Of a DNA stretch of 64,000 nucleotides, positions 46,020 to 55,664 are shown one piece after another. The translations under genes were made by a program, and so were the position numbers. How positions within the stretch are numbered: the first letter of the stretch is position 1; each line of letters opens with the position of its first letter. The stretch is from Escallonia rubra (taxonomy: Eukaryota; Streptophyta; Magnoliopsida; Escalloniales; Escalloniaceae): positions 124,001 to 188,000 of the forward strand of contig JAVXUO010000334.1 of the NCBI GenBank assembly GCA_033065855.1, read 5' to 3'. The notes under the pieces were generated by a model. The model was not told the origin of the DNA. It ran no database searches and saw nothing but the letters and a program-made list of their open reading frames with translations.

Positions 46020-48140
46020 GTAAACTAACTAAATTTTGCGCTTCAAGCCAACGAATGGGACTGACGATCATTCCTTCTTGACTTCGGATTAGGGAGTTCA
46101 CTTGAGCAAACATTTTTTTGCGGATGACGTTTGTCTTTCAATGCATTCCACCCATGCCATTTTCCATGCCTTCCATGCACAAACAAGATGGCTCTTTGAG
46201 ATTTTTCCCTTTGTTCTTGGTTTTACAGCCCCGCCCCTCAAACATGCGATGTAGGGATCCCCAAAATTGGTTTGGGAATGGTGGCAAAGATACTCCAACG
46301 CGTAGGGGCTAGGATAGCCGGTAGCGGTACCAAGCTTTTTTTAGACAAGTTGCACGTTTCTGCTCGTAGTAAAATAACATCTTCAATGTTTTGTTGAGTG
46401 TTGCTGGGATTCTACCAACTCTTTCCATTTGCCGCCTGGGGAAGCGACACTTACCATGTACGATGTTGTGAACATCACCAGTATTTATGTCCGATGGAAG
46501 TTACTTGGTTTTGAGCCGTCCTACAAAAATGACGGTTCAATCTTGTTGGGTACTCTTTGTGCACACCACAAAGGTATGACTTTGGAGGGGGCTGATGGCC
46601 TGACTATTATCAGTTCGTCTGTGGGTTTCTGTATGTCATGATGAGACATTGTTCATCAATGAGGATGACTCTGTCCAGCTGTAGTGCTGACATGATTTTT
46701 AGGAGGAGGGAAAGATAGGGCAGTATGACTAGAGTACTTCTGCTTTGGCATATTAGTATCACTCGATCGGCACAGTGTCCAATGGGGCATTCTCTAAGCT
46801 TCATGGGGTATTGTGACATATGGGAGGTAAGTCTATTCTTTTAGCTCTTTTTTTAATAATTACATGTATTTAGATACCTTACGCACGCTATATTTTGATT
46901 TACATATTTGGGCCTTCAAGGCCTTGAGATTGCGGGCACCGCGATTAGGTGAGGGACACACCGATGAGACAGAGTTGGTGATGTACTGATGGAATTTTGA
47001 GGATGACCGGGCAGGGACAATGGTGGACGCCTACCAGGATAGTTTAATGGGCTGACGCAGTGCCTAGTAAGCGATTCATTCAATTTTTGACTTTTTGTTA
47101 ATGCACAATTTATGACTATTCACCATTTGTTCATTTCCTTCAAGGTTTTCTATCTAAGTGGGAGACGACTGAGGATATCTCGAGGAGTTGGTCCTCACCC
47201 GATACAAGGTGATGTTGGTGGGACCTTCGGAGGAGGAGTTCTATCTGGGAGAACGGGTGCTCTTCCAGTATCATTTGGACATCGAGGCCATTATTCCAGC
47301 TGCCCCTATCCTCGAGATGTACCAGGCAGGGACCGTAAAATGGGGACTGTTACAGGGTTTGGTCAGGGAGATCGAGGTTTCCTCCTTGAGGTGGCCAAAC
47401 GGTCCTCATACCTACGAGGCATTAGTGAGAGAGGACGTAGCCCCACCATTGACTGCCAAGTGGCTCAAGAGGGTATAGCTGGCTAGGGCGGCTCGAGACT
47501 AGAAGAGGAAGGGGAACAATGAGGCAGAGTCCGCTGATGATATCCCCTTCTCTTCTTTAATAGTATCAATCATTTTGAAGGGCAAGACCGACAAGCAGGA
47601 GCTGATCCCCAGGCCGAAGAAGGATTCAGACGTCGTCAGGCTCAAAGAGTTTGCGCATGTCCAAGCAGCAAACTCTAAACCTTAACTGAGCTTAAATCAT
47701 TTTTCAGTTGATTTTAATAATGTGCACTTCTTTGACCTAGGTCTTGTGCTCAGTGATGAAGGATGCCTAGCATATGATACACAATCGCAAGGACATATTA
47801 TCCACCTACCGGGACTTGCTAGACGACCTTTACCGAGACTACTAACTAGACTTTTATGAAGAAGGTTAGCCAACTGGGGTCGGAGACCCAACCCCTCCAC
47901 CGGAGCGGAGACACAAATCCTCTCGGATTGCCTCGATCTTTCGCAAGACCTTGAAGAAGCCTCAGTCTGAAAAGACTATGATGGTTGAGTCATCCCCTCA
48001 TCCCTAAGGCAAGGCAGAGTATGACGAAGATGATGAATCATCAGGGACCAGTGACGAGGAAGACGCTTGCCCGAAGAAGACCCGAAGAAGACCCGAAGGA
48101 GTTGATGTCTGGACCTTGGATTAACTAGGATAGGACTTAG
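46020..48140 (+). pseudogene. Plant mobile domain (PMD) gene relic, copy C
   Basis: Plus-strand frames show WDSTNSFHLPPGEATLTMYDV (about 46,410-46,470, quoted in part), CAHHKGMTLEGADG (46,558-46,600), an FKALRLRAPRLGEG block (about 46,915), a NFEDDRAGTMVDAYQDSL block (about 46,995-47,045) and a 96-codon open stretch with FQYHLDIEAIIPAAPILEMY (47,188-47,478). A tail follows: Lys/Arg-rich at 47,500-47,640, acidic Asp/Glu-rich at 48,010-48,070. Introns probably lie at 46,826-46,906 and 47,067-47,144. Stops are many. The first half is the reverse complement of copy A (3,930-5,160). Confidence 0.7.
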
Positions 48141-48780
48141 CGCCCCTTAGAGACTTATTTCAAACTTTGATGTCTCACACACTATTATTATTATTATTAT
48201 TATTATTTTGAGTCGAGATTTTGCTTAGTAATTCCTATGTTAATGATTAGTTTGAATGTAAGCTCACACACTTGCACAGAAAGAAAAGAGATTGGGCTAA
48301 AAAGTGGATTGAAAATTAAGATTGAATTGAGTTGAATCGAACAGGCATAAGGGTTGGGCTAGGAATAGGTAAACTCTATTAGAATTTTACAAACAATGAC
48401 TAACCAGTATCAAAATCCGATTTCAGGCATAAAAATCGGATGGTTGATCAGTAACATAATCAAAGTTCATGGTAAAACTGGATGGTTGATCAGGAACATA
48501 ATCAAATTTTATTGTAAAACTAGACGGTTGATCAGGAAAAAAAAATCAATTTAATGGTAAATTCGAATGGTTGTTCAGTAAGACTGATTGTCCAAATATT
48601 CAAAGCAAGAGGAAAACTTGTCGGTCTGTCGAAAATCGTCTGGTTTGTTCGATAAATTTTTTTATTCTTTCAAAATTTTTAGTTCTATCGCTATACAACC
48701 TAGGGCTCTCTCATTATAAATGTGGGACTCATCCCTTTATAGGGGCATTTGTTTTCATTCTCTGAGAAGAACTCCCAATG
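48141..48780 (+). promoter_or_regulatory. Leader/LTR-like segment with (ATT)n and tandem repeats, plus-strand copy
   Basis: An (ATT)n microsatellite at 48,182-48,208 is followed by the TTGCACAGAAAGAAAAGAG block, by about four copies of a GGTAAAACTGGATGGTTGATCAGG-like repeat (48,420-48,570, shown here only in part), by CTTGTCGGTCTGTCGAAAA and a TATA-like CATTATAAATGTGGG near 48,712. It is the inverse of 9,380-9,940. Confidence 0.5.
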
Positions 48781-49310
48781 GTCTCCGAAGTTATTCCTAC
48801 CATCTTTGAGCTCTAATTTTAAGTTTTGTCGATTCAGTCAACAAAGTCAAACTTATTCGTCTTGATGGGAGATTTAATATAAGGTCTGTCATGAGCTTGG
48901 GGATTGTGGTTGTTCACGAGGATATTCTCCAGGTCGCGTGCAAATTCAGGGACAACGATGATCATATCTTTCGTTTCGCTTTGGACAAACATTGTCCGAC
49001 TCATGAAGAATTCTTTGCTCTAGTAGATATTCCTGTTAATCTGCCCATTGTTGTACTGATCATCCGATATTATTTTAAGGCTCTTCAGGGTTTGTTGAGA
49101 CTTAACGAAGAGCATGACATGACGTTTATCTGAGGTGAGAGCATTCAGCTTTCTCACGTCATAGAGTATGTTTTTGCCAAACTGGATAACCATGATCTGA
49201 GGTAGGCATTTGGTCCGGTGGTGGCTCTGGCATTGTGTCTGATTGCCAAATAAGTCATTGTTGTTGGCCATGGTGTTGCTGATGTTAGAGTAGCTGAGTT
49301 GCTTTGTCAT
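48781..49310 (+). pseudogene. Tat/Ogre-like retroelement ORF fragment, plus-strand copy
   Basis: The frame at 48,891-49,133 contains GIVVVHEDILQVACKF, FALDKHCPTHEEFFALVDI and a Leu-rich stretch. After a stop it continues with VFAKLDNHDLR, ALALCLIAK and GVADVRVAELL up to 49,310. There the CACTA element begins in the opposite orientation. It is homologous to 8,770-9,377. Confidence 0.55.
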
Positions 49311-49938
49311 GCCCTAAACCAAGTGTCATACCAATTTTCTTTGCATCATAGTATGACCCCAGTAGTTTTTCGTTCTTTGGCAACAATTCCTTCATAAATG
49401 TCACCATAAGGTTAAATGCTCTTTCACTCATTCCACTCTCAGACTTCAAGTGTAGTAACCTAGTTACCGCTGACAACCTACTATGCTTCTTCGTGCCAAA
49501 CCATATTGGCTCATCTACTTCTCTGAGCAAATCATAGAATTTTTTAGCCATATCATTAGGCTCAGTCGAATGATGATCATCATGATCAAACTCAGCACGA
49601 CCAACATCAGTTAGCATGTCCCGATACGTATTGCCTTCATCCACTCCCTCATTTTGAATAGTGGTATAGGTCTGCTGCACCGGTGTTTCTTCTCCGTGTT
49701 GAAACCATAAGGTATAGCCATTCATAAAGCCTTTTTGGTAAATATCTAATCTAACATAAACAGCCTATTTCCATTTCAACAGATTGCAGCTTGCACACGA
49801 ACATCTAATCCTCCCGTCATCCACAAAATCAGGGTGGTTGTAGGCAAAATTAAGGAATTCAATCACACCCTGTCTAAAATCCTCACTTAGTAAACCCCTG
49901 TCAATTCTCCTTGACATCCAGCTTCTATCAACCGACAT
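49311..49938 (-). pseudogene. CACTA transposase, N-terminal (transposase-associated domain), broken
   Basis: From an ATG at 49,938 the minus strand reads MSVDRSWMSRRIDRG, GVIEFLNFAYNHPDFVDDG, CSCASCNLLKW (cysteine cluster), then an in-frame TAG, then LDIYQKGFMNGYTLWFQHGE, and later LPKNEKLLGSYYDAKK and GLG. This is the transposase-associated domain followed by the start of the TNP2-like transposase. The frame ends at the junction at about 49,311. One stop and the truncation disable it. Confidence 0.85.
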
Positions 49939-50742
49939 GATCACTTATATAGAGAATAACCTACAATCGACATAATAACTAGTAACGATATTCAATAACC
50001 TAATATTACTCAAACTACCCGCAATTTAATGGCATGACAACAACTAACTGTGTATACACTCGGCGAGCCAAATTAAGTAAGTCAGCGAGTCCCAAAGACT
50101 ACAAATAATCAAAAATGATAATCGGTATAATAACTCATCCTTTAACCATATAATAGCGAAGATAATAGTGAAGGTGGAAAGAGTAAAGCAATCTAATAAG
50201 ATATAAGATTAATCAATTAAAACCAAAACTGCGATATTTTCCCTATAAAGCTCTACAAATTAAATCAAAGTAGTGTGCAGTGGACTTACTTTTTGCTCAA
50301 CTCCGACATAATACAAAATTTTCTCTATATAAACAGAAGACACAAAATGAGATGTGACTGGATATGAATACATGAGTTTGACAGTCAGATTCAGATCTAG
50401 TTCCTCTACTAAATCAAAGGGATTAGTAATATGCTCTCAGGTTTGTCACCTTTTTCATTATAAGAGGACTACTTGTAGATTGGAGCAGCCGTATTTACAG
50501 TAAAAATTTGCATTATTGAGATGGACAAACCCAGTGAACCCCATAACTTTGAGCCCCAGGTATACAACATGGAGATGGCTCCATCAAATGGTGGTGGTAA
50601 GTAGCTAAACCATGTTATTAGTTTCTAAAATCTCCAGCTATTATCAACTAAACCATGCTATTATCAGTTAACTGCACCATAACAATAATGTCACGATCGT
50701 CTGTATATGATGACCATGCATCGGCTGTTAAAACAAATCTGA
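49939..50742 (-). other. CACTA leader or intron DNA
   Basis: AT-rich and non-coding. The region lies between the transposase start and the captured fragment and probably includes an intron or 5' untranslated region of the transposon transcript. Confidence 0.45.
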
Positions 50743-51009
50743 CTATGATACTTTTGTAAGGGCGCTATAAACACCAGTAGGTGCAATGTAATTAGGCACA
50801 TCAGTAGGATAAGAAATTGTCACATTCTTATCAGCTTCAGAGGTAACACCAAAGGCTGAACCAAATATATATGGTGACTCATCATACCACGTGCTACTTA
50901 GCCCGGAGTCATTATTAGCCGGAATATATTGCCCACCAACATTGAGCCTATACATTGTCTGCACTGTAGAGTTTTCTGCCTCAATGAACTGGTCTGAAAA
51001 CCCAACCAT
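50743..51009 (-). pseudogene. Captured malectin-like receptor-kinase fragment
   Basis: An open minus-strand frame of 88 codons reads [40 protein letters not shown] and [13 protein letters not shown], then [11 protein letters not shown] and a YIAPTGVYS block. This is the middle of the malectin-like domain of CrRLK1L receptor kinases (the FERONIA/THESEUS family, which sense cell-wall state). The rest of the receptor is missing on both sides. The fragment is therefore a transduplicated host piece inside the CACTA element. It ends in a stop at the left edge. Confidence 0.72.
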
Positions 51010-51639
51010 AGGCGTCGATTGGAAAATTTAGTCAAGTTTAAATTCTATAAGCTTTATAAACTAATCCATTCAGCATGATTAATCAACCTGCTAAGCTGAT
51101 ATGCATCTCTTACTACAGTTTCAAGGACAAACCAAGAATGGGAACCAAGCTCACCAGCCTCTCTTCATGTAGGTGGACCTCCTTAGACTCTGATAGCACA
51201 CTCCAAGTGTAGAAATGTGAAGGTATCATATAGCTGCTTGCTTGCACGAGCCTGAAATGGCCTCAGGAAACCCTTATCAGAAATCCCTTAACCTCTCCTT
51301 TTGTTTCCTCCTAGAAAATGCAATGCTGGGCTACCCAACGACTGTTTGGGGAAGTGAAGAGTGGTGGGGGGCAGACCAAAACGAAGGAGAACAATACTTG
51401 AAGTTAATCTTCTATGCACAGTGTAGAGGATCAATGGGTCGCATATATGTCTTTAAGTGTGAAATTAATAATGTGCTTATGCTCTTATAATCTACTTTAT
51501 ACCCGTAAATATGAACAAAGTAATTGGGTATGAAATAATATCTAGGAAAGCCCATAGCGCCACAGCAGAATATATGCAATTCAGAAAAGTAAAGCCAATA
51601 CAATTGATAGAAATGATGTACAACCGTCTATACTCACCT
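51010..51639. other. CACTA interior, unassigned
   Basis: Short frames only. A GC-moderate piece at 51,120-51,330 could be another captured fragment but matches no family I recognise. Confidence 0.35.
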
Positions 51640-51970
51640 CGATCGACCAAGAGTTGAGAAAACGGCAGAAATTAGGGGCGGCAGCCACGGGAACGGCAAC
51701 CATGGCAACAGCGGCAGAAATAGGAACGGCACCCACGGCAGCCACGGTAGCGGCCGGAGCAAAGGGGTCGGCAGCCACGGCAGCGGCTCACCAATGGGGA
51801 CGGCAGACACGGTCGGGACGACGGCACGGAGCTTTGCTAACAGGTGGAGGCGGCGCTGGGCGTTGGGTAGTTGGATGCCGGGGGAGGGGGACGACAGGGA
51901 GAGATCGACAGAGGAGAAGAAGTTTCGAAGCAGTTGGCGCCTTGGTTGCGGTGAGAGAGCACGAATGAGA
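51640..51970 (-). other. GC-rich first-exon-like segment of the CACTA element
   Basis: On the minus strand an Ala/Val/Pro-rich frame (51,778-51,640) ends at a good donor, GAGGTGAGTATAG. It is built on imperfect CGGCAGCCACGG/ACGGCAACCATGG repeats, which also explains the open frames on both strands. I would not call it a protein-coding gene. Confidence 0.4.
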
Positions 51971-52246
51971 CAAAAAGATTGAATATAAAATTAGGGTTAA
52001 TTGTTTATACAACTCTAAAACTCAATAAACAATTATGTTAAGTGTTTTTCTCTCTCTAAAACTCAATAAAAAAATTCTTAAAAACACAATTAAAAATTTT
52101 GACCAAAAAAATTCGTCACTAAAACTTCTAGGGACCGACAATTTGGTCGCTAATTCTAACTTAACTTTTATAGTATAACATTAACTTGTTTAGTGACGGA
52201 ATTTCTGTGACGGAGCCAAATTCCGTCACTAAAACCCTATTTTCTT

Positions 52247-52678
52247 GAGACATTTTCCTCTTAGTGTTGAAGATTGTTAACGTGTACCCCTGGTGCTTTG
52301 GAACTACATGAATTTGTTGCCATTGCTCAAGTGCTAAGATGAAAAAGTTCTTTTCTCACTAAAAAGTGGTCACTCTTAGGCTATTTGTACCACTTGAACT
52401 CAACTCTTCTTTCTAATTCCCAGCCAATGAACTCAACTTTTGGTTCTAATACCGAGCAAATGAAATACAAAGTGCCACCTCTACATAGTTTAATCTCCCA
52501 GTGTTAAAAAATGAAGTAAAGTTTATCAGCTTCTAGAAAAAATAAGGTATTGCCAACCCTCTTATCGCTTTGCGGAACTTTTTCATCTTAGCACTTGAGC
52601 AATGGCAACAAATTCATGTAGTTCCAAAGCACCAGGGGTACACGTTAACAATCTTCAACGCTAAGAGGAAAATGTCTC
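52247..52678. repeat. 104-bp inverted repeat, 224-bp loop
   Basis: Arms at 52,247-52,350 and 52,575-52,678 are reverse complements with one mismatch (T against C). The left arm starts GAGACATTTTCCTCTTAGTG; the right arm ends GAGGAAAATGTCTC. The right arm is also the start of the PR-10 duplication unit, and a diverged copy of it is at 54,990-55,102. Confidence 0.93.
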
Positions 52679-53415
52679 CTTTCTAAACAAGTTGTTTACG
52701 TCGATCTATTATTACCGTTGAGAGTTGAAACACAAACAATGCCAAAATTCCGTGGACCCTTAATTTTGTTCGTCTGATGTTATGATCATAATTTTTTGCA
52801 CCAAATGCTTGTGGTGGAAATTTGAACGAAGCATTGGATTGAGTATTTACGTGCAAGGATGTGAGTTTTATAAGGCAATGCTTTAATTGTTGTTGGGGGG
52901 GTTACTGACCTTTACATAAGAGAGGGCTTCCCCCATAATCAAGGTATTTTTGCATTGCAAAACATAGGATTCCTTTAACTACGATAAAGAACAAGAGAAG
53001 AACACGATCAACCGATTAACTTTCAAAATAACAATGCCTAACATGGTCTTTAAAGAAAGCAAGTAAAGAATAAGAGTTATTCTTGTTTAAAATCAACCGA
53101 TTGTCGAAGGCGGCACAAAATGGCAGTTCATTAACTTTCCCGTAACCCCATAATGAACTGAAATCTTCTCGAGTTCTCTTTTTTTTTTTTTTATTACTAA
53201 TGAGATGGTTGTCCACATCATTAGTAAATCAATGGTAAGGTTAAGTTTGGTATCAATCTGGATATAGTGGACTCTGGCAGACCCCATTTCAAGCTTCTAG
53301 TTGTCAAGGAAACCAGGCATTGGTCGACAAATCAACATTGATGTGTTCAAGTGACAACCGACTATAACTACCAATCATTGTTTATTGTATTTCAAGCCAT
53401 GTGCTCCATGGCTTC

Positions 53416-53430
53416 ACTCTATAAATAACA
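53416..53430 (+). promoter_or_regulatory. TATA box of PR-10 copy 1
   Basis: CTATAAATA lies at 53,419-53,427, about 105 bp before the ATG. The identical box is present in copy 2. Upstream, CATGTG (53,398-53,403) and TTGATG (53,338-53,343) replace the CACGTG and TTGACG found in copy 2. Confidence 0.85.
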
Positions 53431-53530
53431 ACTCTACTTCTCTCGCTTCCTCACAACTTGCAACCCTTTCGAGTCTTAAGTTCTTCTTCTAGCTTTGTAT
53501 TTGTGATCTGTATTAACTTCTGAAATCATC

Positions 53531-54155
53531 ATGGTTGCCATCACTTATGATATGGAGGTCACCTCCTCAGTCTCTGCCTCGAAAATGTTCAAGGCCTTTG
53601 TCCTTGATGGTGATAACCTCATCCCCAAGATCTTGCCCGCAGCTATCAAGTGTGTTGAAATCGTTCAAGGAGATGGAGGAGTTGGAAGTGTTAAACTTAT
53701 CACTTTCGGTGAAGGTTAGTTCTTTTACTAACGCCAACTTTTTGTACTTAATTATAAAGCAGAATGTTTATAATGTTGCTTGAGCAAGTGAAAAAAAATC
53801 CATAACTCCGGTGGATGGACTGACATTCCTTTCTCTTTCTTATCCCTTCTCAGGAACAAGTCAATTGAAGAGCATGAAACATCGGATTGATGGGCTTGAC
53901 AAAGAAAACTTCACATACAGTTACACGTTGATAGAAGGTGATGCATTGATGAACGAAATCGAATCAATCACTTACCACCTAAAAATTGTACCCTCTGCTG
54001 ATGGAGGATCTATTTGCAAGAATCGAAGTATATACCACACTAAAGGCGATGCTCAAGTCACAGAAGAACAGATTAAGGCTGGGAAAGAAAAGGCCATTGG
54101 AGTATTCAAGGTTGTTGAGTCTTACCTCCAAGCAAATCCTGAAACCTATAACTAA
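53531..54155 (+). CDS. PR-10 / Bet v 1 family protein, copy 1 (two exons)
   Basis: Exon 1 (53,531-53,714) and exon 2 (53,854-54,155) are joined by a 139-bp GT...AG intron splitting the Gly codon at residue 62, the conserved intron position in this family. The product is 161 residues, the normal length. It has [20 protein letters not shown], the Gly-rich loop GDGGVGSVK (about 47-55), the [11 protein letters not shown] strand, and the long C-terminal helix ([20 protein letters not shown]). PR-10 proteins are small cytosolic hydrophobic-ligand carriers, often induced by pathogens, and some are pollen allergens. The frame is intact with a strong TATA box upstream. The start is the ATG after a 5' leader; no upstream ATG is in frame. 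The neighbour is its tandem duplicate at 62,376. Confidence 0.95.
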
Positions 54156-54904
54156 TATGATGAACACATAATCATAATCGAAAGTTTAAGTGCGAGTTTG
54201 GATTTGTCGCTTTTCTTGTTCTCCTTCATCCCTTTTTTGCCGGGTTCGTCTCAATAAGTGGACTTAACACTTGTAATCTCTCTTAAAGTTTGATACAATT
54301 GCTTTCCTTTTCGTTCATTTTCTTGTAAAGCATCAACCTTTAAGATTCTCGTAGGTTTTTCTCTTCTCAAGTTACTTGTGGCGGCTACAATGTTGGATAA
54401 GTATATTTGTTCTATGTTGATACAAGAGAAAAACATGTGCGCGTAATCCGCATATGTTTGTTGATAAAGATGCCTTCCAGCAACTTACACGCTGGTTTTC
54501 TTAATATCGTAAAAAAAAAAATGAGAGCTCAGAATTGCAATATTCTTTTGGCCTAAAAAAGGACCCACATACTGTATGTGTTTATGTGAGGGGGAGAGAG
54601 AGAAAAAAGCCATTGATGTGTGTTAAGTATATGTAAGTTGGGTTAAGTTAGCTCTCATATTTGCAGTATATCTATTTAGGCGTTCCTAAATAAGTATCAC
54701 GTGAGGCGGGACGTGGTGGGGCTCCAATTAGGCTCCGAAATTGCTATCAATAGGAATTATGTTTCATGGTGTTGTGCGTTTACTTTACGGGAATACAAAC
54801 TATTTTGATTATACGAACTATTTGTCCCTGTGTTAAACACGTCTTTTTGATTGACCAAAAATAGTTTTATTGAGAATTTTTAGGGAAAGACGTCAGCAAC
54901 TGGA
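54156..54904. other. Downstream flank of PR-10 copy 1
   Basis: The 3' untranslated region probably ends near the AATAAG motif at about 54,254. The rest, to about 54,500, is shared with the flank of copy 2 (63,283-63,640). The segment 54,500-54,900 is AT-rich and non-coding. Confidence 0.55.
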
Positions 54905-55664
54905 CAACATATATTACCCAGTGATAAAAAATGAAGTAAAGTTTATCGGCTTCTAAAAAAGAGAAAAAGTATTGCCAATGTTCTTGTAAGTTTGTGGGGC
55001 TTTTGCATCTTAACACTTGAGAAATGGCAAAAAATTCATGGAGTTCCAAAACACATGGGATATAGACGTTGACACTCTCGAAGTTAAGAGGAAAATGTTT
55101 CCTTTTTTTTTTTGAGATGAGGTAAGAACCCTACCTGCTGTATAAGTCAACATCTAAGTACAAACATTTTACACATCCTAGCGATATAAACAGAAGACAC
55201 AGATACACAACCCAACAAGCACACATGAGATATTTACGAAGACCCAAAATGCCCAACCTGCCTATGGCGGTCGATGCACTGCCACTTCCTCATGGGGACG
55301 CAAAATAGCCTGCCACCTGGAGCCCGCCAGTTCATGGACACTAGGAGACACCATCTTCCAGCAACACAAGCTAATCTTCGAGCTTCAGCTAGACTGTGCT
55401 GACCCGCCACACTCAAGGAGCAGAACTGAGTGTCATCCAACCTATAATACAAATAAAAAAGGGCTAGGGAACTTTGTTGTGGTCAGATCATCCTTCCTTG
55501 ACAACTGTTGAAACAAAAAAGCATCATTAGTAAATAACTTAAGAATAAGGAGACCCGCGAGATGAGAGAATAATAGGGTTGCGTGACCCTAGATGCAATT
55601 GCCTTGTTTGTACAGTTGACCCTGCCCCCTTGCTTTGCTGCCTCCGGGTCTGTGAACACACAGA

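Larger units (their letters stand above)
49311..52246 (-). mobile_element. 5' half of a CACTA (En/Spm) transposon
   Basis: The right end read on the minus strand has CTCAAGAAAATAGGGTTTT followed by TAGTGACGGAATT motifs in both orientations (52,110-52,240), as in the subterminal repeats of En/Spm elements. The CACTA pentamer itself is not legible. A first-exon-like GC-rich segment, a captured gene fragment and the transposase N-terminal region follow in order on the minus strand. The element stops at about 49,311 within the transposase, so its 3' half is lost. Confidence 0.72.
52490..55102. repeat. Left copy of the tandem PR-10 duplication and start of the right copy
   Basis: The upstream edge of PR-10 copy 1 (52,490-52,680) is repeated at 54,905-55,102. 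That repeat is continued, after the LINE, by 61,516-63,700, which matches 52,680-54,500. The original duplication unit was therefore about 2.4 kb, arranged head to tail. Confidence 0.85.

Noticed and set aside
51654-51968. Ala/Gly-rich plus-strand frame of 104 codons
   Set aside because: It is a by-product of ACGGCAGCC repeats and lies antisense to the CACTA first-exon-like segment.
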